DNA from: a virus
Strand: one strand, 5' to 3'
Virus record (IMG/VR): IMGVR_UViG_3300042546_000124
Span: 1-25,801 of that record
DNA length: 25,801 nt
Shown: positions 16,202 through 23,818 of the stretch, in pieces
Position numbering within the stretch: position 1 is the first letter of the stretch
How the letters are laid out: every line of letters starts with the position of its first letter
Notes under the pieces: generated by a model
Databases searched by the model: none
What the model was told of the DNA's origin: nothing
What the model saw: the letters and a program-made list of their open reading frames with translations, nothing else
Position numbers and translations under genes: made by a program

Positions 16202-16209
16202 TATTTATT
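16202..16209 (+). promoter_or_regulatory. TATTTATT motif upstream of tube gene 3
   Basis: TATTTATTATAAAAA, identical over 15 bases to the copy before phoH (7332), lies 10 bases before the ATG at 16220. The gap 16166-16219 also has a short inverted repeat AAGGAA/TTCCTT (16156-16161 and 16168-16173) across the stop of the previous gene, a possible weak terminator. Confidence 0.45.
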
Positions 16210-16219
16210 ATAAAAAGAA

Positions 16220-16963
16220 ATGGCTAAATCTACGCCCATATTTAGACAGAAAAAAATAGACAGATCAGTAGCTATAGATACTACGGGTGCTTCTGAATAT
16301 ACTCAATACAGACCTTTTGCCTACTTTGAACCTAAATTAAAAAATAGATTTGTCCTCTACTTAGACGTACAAGGAATATATATACCTAGTTATTTAGTAA
16401 AATCAGCCACTAAGCCTGGATTTACCTACGATAATATAGAATTACAGTACATTAACACAAAGACAAACTTTAAAGGTAAGATGACATGGGATCCTATAGA
16501 GATAGTACTATATGACCCTGTGGCAGCACATAGATTTTCTCCTAGAGCAGCTAATAATCCTTTTGTAGACCCTTTATCTAGCTCAGAGGAAGTGAGTAAC
16601 GATTCTTCTGTTTTAATATACGAGTGGATACTAAATACGCACTCAAACTATATAGGAGGCAGAGAATACGCATTAGAAACATACAAGAAAACATTAGTGT
16701 TAGAAACATTAATGCCTAGAACAAATATACAGTCCGAAAGATGGGAAATACATGGTGCGTATGTTTCTGCGGTAAAGTGGGGAGATTTAGATTTATCTGA
16801 CGATTCTTTATCTACTTGCTCTATAACAATTATGTATGATTATGCGTTAATAAAAGACGCTAACGAACGAAAGGTTCTTCCATATAACGGAGATTCTATT
16901 TTTAATAAAATAAAACCCGAAAGTATAATACCTGCGTCATTAAGAGGACAAGGATTAGCATAA
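16220..16963 (+). CDS. 19: Tail tube protein 3, divergent gp19 paralogue
   Basis: A 247-aa protein. The tube fold blocks are still recognisable but diverged: FAYFEPKLKNRFVLYL (~33-48), YLVKSATKPGFTYDNIELQYINTKTNFKGKMTWDPIEIVLYDP, YALETYKKTLVLETLMP, and AVKWGDLDLSDDSLSTCSITIMYDYAL. It has a longer N-terminus with SVAIDTTGASEYTQYRP and an inserted loop (SPRAANNPFVDPLSSSEEVSNDSS), plus a C-terminal tail ending GQGLA. A separate motif upstream may give it different expression from tubes 1 and 2. It may serve as tube initiator, cap or baseplate-proximal ring; the sequence does not say which. Confidence 0.85.
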   Translation: MAKSTPIFRQKKIDRSVAIDTTGASEYTQYRPFAYFEPKLKNRFVLYLDVQGIYIPSYLVKSATKPGFTYDNIELQYINTKTNFKGKMTWDPIEIVLYDPVAAHRFSPRAANNPFVDPLSSSEEVSNDSSVLIYEWILNTHSNYIGGREYALETYKKTLVLETLMPRTNIQSERWEIHGAYVSAVKWGDLDLSDDSLSTCSITIMYDYALIKDANERKVLPYNGDSIFNKIKPESIIPASLRGQGLA

Positions 16964-16984
16964 AATTAAACAAACATAAATATT

Positions 16985-17830
16985 ATGAAACCAGACAGAG
17001 AAGTTACATTTAATCAAAGTCCTAGTGAAGACGGTATGGAAATTCCTATTCCGGTTATTCCAACTGTCCCTCAAGGACTAAATCAGACTACATTATTAGT
17101 AGATTTACCATCTAGAGGTCTTTTTTACCCTAAAGAAAACCCTCTATCCTCGGGTCAAGTAGAGTTAAGATACATGACAGCTAAAGACGAGGATATTCTA
17201 ACCAACCAAAATTATATCATGCAAGGAACGGCTATTGAAAGAATGTTCCGCAACTTGCTTGTATCAGAGATTGATTGGGATGATTTATTAGTCGGAGACA
17301 AGAATGCCATTATGATTGCATCTAGGATTGCAGCTTATGGGGACGAGTACGTAATCCAAGTTACCACGCCGTCAGGCAATACACAAGACACAACAATCAA
17401 TTTAAGTGAATTAAAACCTAAACCGATTGACGAATCCGTATTAGTAACTAAGAATAGCAATTTATTTAAGTTAACTTTACCTAAATCTAAAAAAGAAGTC
17501 CATGTTAAGTTATTAACAGGAAAAGAAGATAAGGAAATTGATGCTATCGTTAAATCTTACGAAAAAGTAGGAAAAGATCCGGGCTTATTAACATTGAGAT
17601 TAAAGCACATGATTGTAGCTCTTGATAATAATGTTGACTTAGTGTACATTAGAAACTACATTGACACAGATTTACTAGCAGCAGACAGTAGAGCTATCAG
17701 ATCTTTCTTAAGTAAAATCCAACCGGATGTAGATTTTAACGTAGAAGTGATAGACCGGTACACCGGGGAGCCATTTCGCACTCCAGTGGTTTTCGATGAA
17801 AGATTTTTTTGGCCTGACCTCGAGAGATAG
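16985..17830 (+). CDS. T4-baseplate/gp26-like protein, possible tail-assembly chaperone
   Basis: A 281-aa protein. The recognisable core is LLVDLPSRGLFYPKENPLSSGQVELRYMTAKDEDILTNQNYI (~36-77), then AIERMFRNLLVSEIDWDDLLVGDKNAIMIASRIAAYGDEY. I recall this pattern from the T4 baseplate protein family (gp26-like hub assembly protein) of marine T4-like phages; that is a memory match, not a search result. It lies between tube genes and tape measure and overlaps a 69-aa gene by 35 bases, the typical place of tail-assembly chaperones. The N-terminal 35 residues are Pro-rich and variable. The CATAAATA string at 16975-16982 is just before the ATG, too close to be its promoter unless transcripts start inside the gene. 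Confidence 0.6.
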   Translation: MKPDREVTFNQSPSEDGMEIPIPVIPTVPQGLNQTTLLVDLPSRGLFYPKENPLSSGQVELRYMTAKDEDILTNQNYIMQGTAIERMFRNLLVSEIDWDDLLVGDKNAIMIASRIAAYGDEYVIQVTTPSGNTQDTTINLSELKPKPIDESVLVTKNSNLFKLTLPKSKKEVHVKLLTGKEDKEIDAIVKSYEKVGKDPGLLTLRLKHMIVALDNNVDLVYIRNYIDTDLLAADSRAIRSFLSKIQPDVDFNVEVIDRYTGEPFRTPVVFDERFFWPDLER

Positions 17831-18005
17831 ACAGTACATATATGAAGAAGTTTTTCAACTAATTCATTATGGAAAAGGATTTACATATAATGATTTGATG
17901 GACATGCCTATATTTATTAGAAAATTCTTTTACAATAGATTATTAGAAGCTTATGAAGAGAGAAATGAAGCAAATAAAAAAGCATCCAAAAAATCAAGAA
18001 GATAG
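17796..18005 (+). CDS. Small tail-assembly chaperone-like protein
   Basis: A 69-aa protein whose ATG lies 35 bases inside the preceding gene, in a different frame (translational coupling or reinitiation). It contains RDRQYIYEEVFQLIHYGKGFTYNDLMDMPIFIRKFFYNRLLEAYEE and a basic tail (NKKASKKSRR); the MPIxIRxFFYxRL-type pattern is what I expect of small T4-like tape-measure/hub assembly proteins. The overlap carries a T7 run (17804-17810); moving from the upstream frame to this one would need a +1 shift, and -1 hits a stop at once, so a separate start is the simplest reading. Confidence 0.7.
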   Translation: MKDFFGLTSRDRQYIYEEVFQLIHYGKGFTYNDLMDMPIFIRKFFYNRLLEAYEERNEANKKASKKSRR

Positions 18006-18006
18006 A

Positions 18007-18210
18007 ATGAAAGAAGTTAGGGAGGGGATTCTCTCCTCCCTTTTTTCATTATTAGCCATCCCTACACAATTAAAAATGGTGGGTAGAATGTATAATGCTG
18101 CAAAGGAAGATGAGAAATTAAAAAATCTAAGAGCTCAAAGATTACAACGTCTGCAATCTCTAAAACATGATTCTGATTCTAATAACAGACATTTTAGAAA
18201 ATTAAAATAA
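18007..18210 (+). CDS. Doubtful small ORF containing a terminator, before the tape measure gene
   Basis: A 67-aa ORF from the ATG at 18007, one base after the preceding stop. The longer reading from 17953 is rejected because it would overlap the chaperone gene. The product has a hydrophobic/helical start (REGILSSLFSLLAIPTQLK), then a basic coiled-coil-like stretch (EKLKNLRAQRLQRLQSLK). The first codons encode an intrinsic terminator-like hairpin (18020-18046), so either it is translated only from read-through RNA, starts later (ATG at 18076, 45 aa), or is not a gene. Codon use after 18050 looks coding. Nothing is recognised. Confidence 0.4.
   Translation: MKEVREGILSSLFSLLAIPTQLKMVGRMYNAAKEDEKLKNLRAQRLQRLQSLKHDSDSNNRHFRKLK
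18020..18046 (+). terminator. Intrinsic terminator before the tape measure gene
   Basis: GGGAGGGGA (18020-18028) pairs with TCTCCTCCC (18032-18040), including one G:T pair, around a 3-base loop, followed at once by TTTTTTC. This is the second GC-rich hairpin with a T run in the window. It would limit expression of the tape measure gene, needed at few copies per virion, relative to the tube and chaperone genes. Confidence 0.8.
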
Positions 18211-18234
18211 AAATAAATATCTAAAATATATAAA

Positions 18235-21200
18235 ATGAATAAAGCTAATTTAGGTCATTTAAAAAATTTATTAGGATCAACTAAAGGTGATTTAGGAAAA
18301 TTGAAAAAAAACTTAGAAGATGGCCACAAAGAACTAAGAGAATTAACAGAGAAAACAGAAACTAATTATGAAAATCAGTTAAAACAAGTAAATGCAATCC
18401 CGCAAACTAGAAAAAGCGTAGATAAATATCTTAGAGGATTAAAGATATTGATAAATGAAGAGGATAGGAAAAAAGATATTGCTCTATCTAGTATAGATTC
18501 AGCTATAGAAACTATAGATAGTGTTATACAAAAAATTGAAGACGCAAATAAACTTACTACTAAGAAGGAAGAGGAAAAAAGAGGTCAAATAATACAAGAA
18601 ATAACAGGTGCTATACCTTCCTTGATAGAATTTATACAAACTGTATTCACTAATTCTAATTATTTAGTACATAGAGCAAACACAAATGCTTATTTATTAC
18701 ATGAACAACCTATTTTAAAAGACCAAGGTATTCAATTTGCAGAGCCACAATATTATCTACAAGGAATACAAAGTACTCTAGGAAACCCTAAAGACGCAGG
18801 TAGTCTGTCTTCACAAATTAATAAATTAAAAACTGACGTAGGAAAATCAGGTAATATTCTAGCTAACGAGAAATCAAAAGGATTTTCCTTTAGCAAGCAA
18901 AACTTAGAAGCACAACAAAAAATAGATAAACAAAAAGCTTATGAGGCTGCTCTAAGAGGAAAACTTCCTAATATACAAGAAAGTGAATTATCAGATGCCG
19001 TTAAGGCATCTATTTCTTTTATAAAAGCACAAGAACCAAAAATAGATTCTGGAGAGCAATCCGATAATGAGCGAGAAATCAAGAAAAAAATAGAAGATAC
19101 TTTTGGAGTATTAGCCCCGGATATAATAAAATATGCAGCTTCAGGTAATAAGAAAAAAAATATAACTTCAGGAAAAGAGTTATATCAGCAAATTAAACAA
19201 ACAAGAGGATTTGGAGATAGACCTGAAATAGATTCTATTGGGGAAGAGATGAAAGCTAGATTTCTTAAAAATAGAGAAGCAAAATTTAAACCTAGAGATA
19301 CGTCTGCTTTCGAAACGACAAATCTTGAAAATGTACAGCCTAAAGATGAATCCGGAGGAGGGTCACAATCACCTATTGAAGAGGTTAAGCCTAAAGTTGA
19401 ATACGGAGGAGGGTCACAATCACCTATTGAAGAGGTTAAGCCTAAAGTTGAATACGGAGGAGGGTCACAATCACCAGGAGAAGTATCGGATGAAATGCTT
19501 AAAATAATTGAGCAAGCGGTATTTAATGGAACTGCTAGAGCTTTTAGTCAATTTTCAAATTCTCCGATAAGCGCGCCATCTGAATTTAGTGATTCGGCAA
19601 TAGATAAGATAGGAAATACAGTTTATGAAGCAATGAAAAAAGCTTTAGACTATTATTCTGCATCTCCTGCTTTAAATATGGTTTTATTTGGAATAGACCC
19701 ATCTGTTATGAAGTTATTAAAAGACGAGTTAGGAGGTCTTTCTAGTACAGGGGGCGGAACAGGTGATATGGATAAATTAGCCGAAGAATTAAGAAAAAGT
19801 AGAGAAAGTAATGAAAACCTAGCTAAAATGCAAGAAGCTAGAAGAAAAAAAGCAGCAGCAGAAAAAAGAAAAAAAGATAAAGAAGCAGAAAAGGAAAAAA
19901 AGAGAATAGCAGATCCTAATTCACCCGAAAGTATAGCTAAAAAGAAAAAAGAAGCCGACGCAGCAGAAAGAGCTCAAAAGAGAAAAGATAAAGAAGACCC
20001 TAATTCACTAGAAAATATAGCAAAAGCAGAAGAAAAAAAGAGGAAAGAAGAAGAAAAAAAAGCTAAAGAAGATAAAGCAAAGTTAAAAGCCGAAAGAGAA
20101 GCAGACCCCTTTAGAAAAAGATTAAAGACAATATTTAAAGAAGGAGAACAAGAATTAACTTTTTTATACGCTAAGACAGATGCTTTTGCAGGATGGATTC
20201 CAGGATTTAACGACGCTATATTAAAAGCTAGAAAAAGTGCTTTAGAAACTTTACGAGAAGGGTACGAAGCATTTGATAAAAAATATGCGGCATCTGGTAG
20301 CGCATTTAAAGGTATGTGGGCGTCACTAAAAGCAATGTACAGCGTATCACCTTTCACCGTTATAGTAGCAGGATTAACAACCATAGGGATACTTTTAGGT
20401 AAAACAATTTTTAATGCAGCTCAAAAAGTAAATACTCAAATAAAGGAAATAGCAGCAGAATTAGGAACATCAAATAGACAATCCTATGAGATGTTTAAAA
20501 ATGCTATGAATGCTCAAACTCAATTTGAAAATTTACATGCTAGCTTAAGAGATGTTATGGATGCTCAAAAAGGCATTCTAGGAGATTCTGGCATTTTATT
20601 AAGAACAAATGATAAAGCATTATCTGCCATAGCTGACAATGCAAAAAATATAGGATTGTCTGTAGAATCTGCCGGTGCATTTTATGAGAATTTAAGAATG
20701 AAAGGGGCGGGTGATACTGAGGCGAATAATGTCATGACTGCATCACTAGAACTTGCAGATAAAAGAGGATTTTCTCCCCAATCCATAGTAGATGATATAG
20801 CTCAAAATGCTGAATTTGCATCAAAATATTTTTCTAAGATTAAGACAGATTCTAAATCTGCTCATAGAAATTTAATCGAAACTAATATACAAGTAAAAAA
20901 CTTAGGATTAAATTTTCAGAAGGCATCTAAAATGACACAGCATCTATTGTCATTTGAGCAAAGCATTACAGCAGAAGTTGAAGCATCTGTAGCATTAGGT
21001 ACGCATGTTGATATTGGAAAAGCTAGAGAATTGCTTTTACAGGATGATGTTGCCGGAGCTATGACAGAAATGATGAATGCCATTCCGGGAGGGTATGAAG
21101 GATTTCAAAAACAGGATTTTGCACAAAGACAATTATCTGCAAATCTTTTAGGATTAGAGGTATCAGAACTAGAAAGAAGTTTATATCTTCGAGAAAAAAT

Positions 21201-22629
21201 AAAACTGAGTAATTCTGAGGATTTAGAATTAGCCATGAGACATGATGACTATTTGAAAAAAATAGCAGGAACAAATGATGAACTTTACAGAACAGAATTA
21301 AATAAAGTACAAGCTGCTGAAAGATATAATACATCCATAGAACAACTATCAGTATCATTTAGGTACGCTTTAGCCCCTGTTTTAGAAGCCGTAGTACCTG
21401 TAGTTGATTTATTAGCAAGTGCCATACATAAATTCGGAGAGTTAGTAAAAAAATACTTAGGCGGTATTACTGGAGCTAATTCTGATGCTGCAATAGGGGG
21501 TGGAGGAATAAAAACCCCTGATATGTATCAAATGGGAGGAGGCGCTCTCATGGCAACCGTTATGGGAGCTAAAGTATTAGAAATGATAAAAGGACCTGTT
21601 GGAAAACAAATAGGAGGTGTTATAGGTAAAGCAAGGGAAGGTTATGATACATTAACAGGAACATTAGGCACAAAGACAAATCCTATGTATGTTGTATCTC
21701 TCGGAGGCAGTAATCAAAATAGTGGAGGTAATTTACTTGATAATTTAACAGATGGGATAGATACAGGAACTAGTAAAAATAAAAAAGGACGATTAACCAA
21801 AAAAGGTTTACCGGATAGAAGATTTAAAGCAAACAGATTGCCATCAACTCCTACAATTAAACCGGGATTATTTAAAAGTTTTGAAAATAATTTAAAGAAC
21901 TTTAAAGCGGGAAATCTAATAAAGAGCGTAATAAAAACAGGGGGGTTTACGTCAGCTATTTTTGCAGGATTAGATTATATGAATAGAAAAGAATCGGGAC
22001 AATCTACTGCGCAGGCTGCCGCGGGCTCCATTTCAGGAGCTTTGGGCAGTTTGGGAGGAGCTGCATTTGGAGCCGCTATTGGCACCATGCTATTACCCGG
22101 AGTAGGATCTGTAGTAGGAGGGCTTTTAGGAGCGTACTTTGGAAATACTGCTTCAACCTCTATAGTAGATTCTCATTTTGATAAAAATAAATCATCTTCT
22201 TTTACAGGAGGTTATGGTATTTACGCGGGTATGGGTTTGAACACTGCTGGATCAATTGTTGCCAATAATAAGCCAAAAGCAACTGGAACTCCTGTAGAGA
22301 CCTCTATGGTTGATATGACTCCTACTACTTTTAAATCACCTACAAATAGTTTGTCAACTATTTCTCCTAATTACGGAATGACATCAAATATAGCTAGAGA
22401 ATCCGTAATGATTAATAAAGTAAGCAAAAGCGTAGCCTCGACTGCTTTAGTGCAAAGTACTCTTAAGGAAAAAGAAAAAACGGATGACGCCCTAATAAAA
22501 GAGGCTCAAGAACAAACGAAATTAATGCAGGAAATGATAAAAAGATTAAATCAGCCGGCTTTAGCCTTTTTTAATGATGAGGGAAGAAAACAAACAGCGA
22601 GTTATATTAGAGTTAAAGGTACACCATAA
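18235..22629 (+). CDS. Tape measure protein
   Basis: At 1464 aa this is the largest gene here; tape measure proteins span the tail lumen and set its length, with T4 gp29 the functional equivalent (~590 aa). Domains: residues 1-360 mostly coiled coil (LKNLLGSTKGDLGKLKKNLE, then EDRKKDIALSSIDSAIETIDS); 369-414 a 17-aa repeat region; ~517-625 a very Lys/Glu/Ala-rich coiled coil (KEKKRIADPNSPES repeated twice); ~700-722 a hydrophobic segment (SPFTVIVAGLTTIGILLG); ~725-1090 a helical conserved-looking core; ~1258-1305 a Gly/Ala-zipper hydrophobic segment (GSISGALGSLGGAAFGAAIG, LLPGVGSVVGGLLG) expected to insert in the host membrane. The position after the tube genes and chaperones confirms it. AATAAATA lies at 18212-18219, 15 bases before the ATG. 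Confidence 0.92.
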   Translation: MNKANLGHLKNLLGSTKGDLGKLKKNLEDGHKELRELTEKTETNYENQLKQVNAIPQTRKSVDKYLRGLKILINEEDRKKDIALSSIDSAIETIDSVIQKIEDANKLTTKKEEEKRGQIIQEITGAIPSLIEFIQTVFTNSNYLVHRANTNAYLLHEQPILKDQGIQFAEPQYYLQGIQSTLGNPKDAGSLSSQINKLKTDVGKSGNILANEKSKGFSFSKQNLEAQQKIDKQKAYEAALRGKLPNIQESELSDAVKASISFIKAQEPKIDSGEQSDNEREIKKKIEDTFGVLAPDIIKYAASGNKKKNITSGKELYQQIKQTRGFGDRPEIDSIGEEMKARFLKNREAKFKPRDTSAFETTNLENVQPKDESGGGSQSPIEEVKPKVEYGGGSQSPIEEVKPKVEYGGGSQSPGEVSDEMLKIIEQAVFNGTARAFSQFSNSPISAPSEFSDSAIDKIGNTVYEAMKKALDYYSASPALNMVLFGIDPSVMKLLKDELGGLSSTGGGTGDMDKLAEELRKSRESNENLAKMQEARRKKAAAEKRKKDKEAEKEKKRIADPNSPESIAKKKKEADAAERAQKRKDKEDPNSLENIAKAEEKKRKEEEKKAKEDKAKLKAEREADPFRKRLKTIFKEGEQELTFLYAKTDAFAGWIPGFNDAILKARKSALETLREGYEAFDKKYAASGSAFKGMWASLKAMYSVSPFTVIVAGLTTIGILLGKTIFNAAQKVNTQIKEIAAELGTSNRQSYEMFKNAMNAQTQFENLHASLRDVMDAQKGILGDSGILLRTNDKALSAIADNAKNIGLSVESAGAFYENLRMKGAGDTEANNVMTASLELADKRGFSPQSIVDDIAQNAEFASKYFSKIKTDSKSAHRNLIETNIQVKNLGLNFQKASKMTQHLLSFEQSITAEVEASVALGTHVDIGKARELLLQDDVAGAMTEMMNAIPGGYEGFQKQDFAQRQLSANLLGLEVSELERSLYLREKIKLSNSEDLELAMRHDDYLKKIAGTNDELYRTELNKVQAAERYNTSIEQLSVSFRYALAPVLEAVVPVVDLLASAIHKFGELVKKYLGGITGANSDAAIGGGGIKTPDMYQMGGGALMATVMGAKVLEMIKGPVGKQIGGVIGKAREGYDTLTGTLGTKTNPMYVVSLGGSNQNSGGNLLDNLTDGIDTGTSKNKKGRLTKKGLPDRRFKANRLPSTPTIKPGLFKSFENNLKNFKAGNLIKSVIKTGGFTSAIFAGLDYMNRKESGQSTAQAAAGSISGALGSLGGAAFGAAIGTMLLPGVGSVVGGLLGAYFGNTASTSIVDSHFDKNKSSSFTGGYGIYAGMGLNTAGSIVANNKPKATGTPVETSMVDMTPTTFKSPTNSLSTISPNYGMTSNIARESVMINKVSKSVASTALVQSTLKEKEKTDDALIKEAQEQTKLMQEMIKRLNQPALAFFNDEGRKQTASYIRVKGTP
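19339..19475 (+). repeat. 51-bp tandem repeat inside the tape measure gene
   Basis: Units at 19339-19389, 19390-19440 and 19441-19475 (partial). Units 1 and 2 differ only at two bases (AGATGAATCC versus AGTTGAATAC). Each encodes 17 residues of the type PKVEYGGGSQSPIEEVK. The period is a multiple of three, so the repeat keeps the frame and can change copy number without breaking the gene. Confidence 0.95.
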
Positions 22630-22643
22630 AATAAATCACACCC

Positions 22644-23501
22644 ATGGTATTTCCAGTAGATGCAAAATCAACAATAAATTCTTCAGCAGGAGGCAGTCTA
22701 TCTCTAAGAGATAGAAAAAAACCATTTACTTTTAAATTTCAGCGAATATCTGCTGGATCCGTTAAAAATGGCAACGAAATACTATTAATGGCATACATAA
22801 ATACTATATCTGATTCATCTAGCCCTGAATGGGATGAAAGGTTGGATATAGGACGAGCAGATGCAAAAATATTATATAAAAGTTTTAGTAGAACTATATC
22901 TTTGTCTTTTACGGTCGCAGTAGAGAGTGAGGTAAACCCTCTATATAATATGACAGAAGACCCTTTAGACTTTAGGCTATCTCTAAAATCTAATAATAGA
23001 ACTAGAGATGCTTTTGAGAAATCTAGAATTTTAACAGATCCACCGACAAGTAATTTAACTAATATTAGAGGAGAGCAGGGAGTTAGTATTGGCGGCTCAA
23101 TACAAAGAGCTTCGGGTACTGAGTACGCTACAAGAGACGTATCGATAAACTTAAATGATGCCTCTAAAACATCTACATTATCTACAAGAGTAGCTAACAT
23201 TACATACCCCAATATCACATCCGGAATAAGTATAGACTCTGTCACTGCTAAACTTAATGAATTATCTAAACTTGCACTTCCTGTATATAACGGACCGTTT
23301 GTTGGTTCTTATGTTAAGTTTAGTATAGGTAAACTATATACAGAAGAAATGGGTTACATAAAAGGATTAACTTTTGATTGGGATAATTCACAAATAGTAT
23401 GGGACGAAGATAAAGAGTTACCTATGATTACAAATGTTTCTATGGAAATTGGATATATAGGTAAAAGAAAACCTCAAGTGGCATCAAACTTTTTTGGATA
23501 A
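22644..23501 (+). CDS. Tail tube-baseplate adaptor / hub-associated protein
   Basis: A 285-aa protein with no membrane segment. The C-terminal part has YNGPFVGSYVKFSIGKLYTEEMGYIKGLTFDWDNSQIVWDEDKELPMITNVSMEIGYIGKRKP, the pattern of a tube-like fold found in proteins that join the tail tube to the baseplate hub in contractile tails (T4 gp48/gp54 group, P2 gpU-position proteins). The N-terminal part has KPFTFKFQRISAGSVKNG and LYKSFSRTISLSFTVAVESE. It sits just after the tape measure gene and its stop shares a base with the next ATG. The exact homologue cannot be named from sequence reading alone. Confidence 0.55.
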   Translation: MVFPVDAKSTINSSAGGSLSLRDRKKPFTFKFQRISAGSVKNGNEILLMAYINTISDSSSPEWDERLDIGRADAKILYKSFSRTISLSFTVAVESEVNPLYNMTEDPLDFRLSLKSNNRTRDAFEKSRILTDPPTSNLTNIRGEQGVSIGGSIQRASGTEYATRDVSINLNDASKTSTLSTRVANITYPNITSGISIDSVTAKLNELSKLALPVYNGPFVGSYVKFSIGKLYTEEMGYIKGLTFDWDNSQIVWDEDKELPMITNVSMEIGYIGKRKPQVASNFFG

Positions 23502-23818
23502 TGAATAGATACGAAAACATAACCACTGTAATTAAAGAAGAATCAGGTGTTAGAAGGTATAGCACTACATATTACTACAAGATACCCTTCAAGACTAGTG
23601 ATTTTTTTATATATGCTAAAGCAGGAGATAGACTTGATTTATTAGCCAACGATTACTACGGAGATCCTAGATATTGGTGGATACTAGCTAATGAAAATGA
23701 CATAGGAAAAGGGTCTATTGTACCTCCTATTGGGATAAGATTAAGAATTCCATATCCTTTAGATGATTTAGAATTAGAACAATTAAAAAATGAATCAATA
23801 AATGGCACCCCCTTTTAG
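23501..23818 (+). CDS. LysM/gp53-like baseplate protein
   Basis: A 105-aa protein. Residues ~40-85 carry a LysM-like module: KAGDRLDLLANDYYGDPRYWWILANENDIGKGS then GIRLRIPYP. T4 gp53 (baseplate wedge) and P2 gpX both carry this type of module at the equivalent place; it may contact peptidoglycan or simply be structural. The gene starts on the last base of the preceding stop (TAATGA) and overlaps the next gene by 17 bases, which suggests coupled translation and fixed ratios in the baseplate. Confidence 0.75.
   Translation: MNRYENITTVIKEESGVRRYSTTYYYKIPFKTSDFFIYAKAGDRLDLLANDYYGDPRYWWILANENDIGKGSIVPPIGIRLRIPYPLDDLELEQLKNESINGTPF

Noticed and set aside
16975-16982. CATAAATA as a + strand T4-type late promoter for the gp26-like gene
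   Set aside because: It ends 2 bases before the ATG, so transcription would begin inside the gene.
17804-17815. Programmed -1 frameshift on the T7 run
   Set aside because: The -1 frame meets a TGA at 17815 within a few codons; only +1 would fuse the two genes, and a separate ATG is present.
17953-18006. Long version of the small ORF before the tape measure gene
   Set aside because: It would overlap the 69-aa chaperone-like gene; the ATG at 18007, directly after that gene's stop, is simpler.
19325-19507. A 60-aa + strand ORF with HNHLLKRLSLKLNTEEG repeats
   Set aside because: It is an alternative frame of the 51-bp tandem repeat in the tape measure gene; the repetition comes from the DNA repeat.
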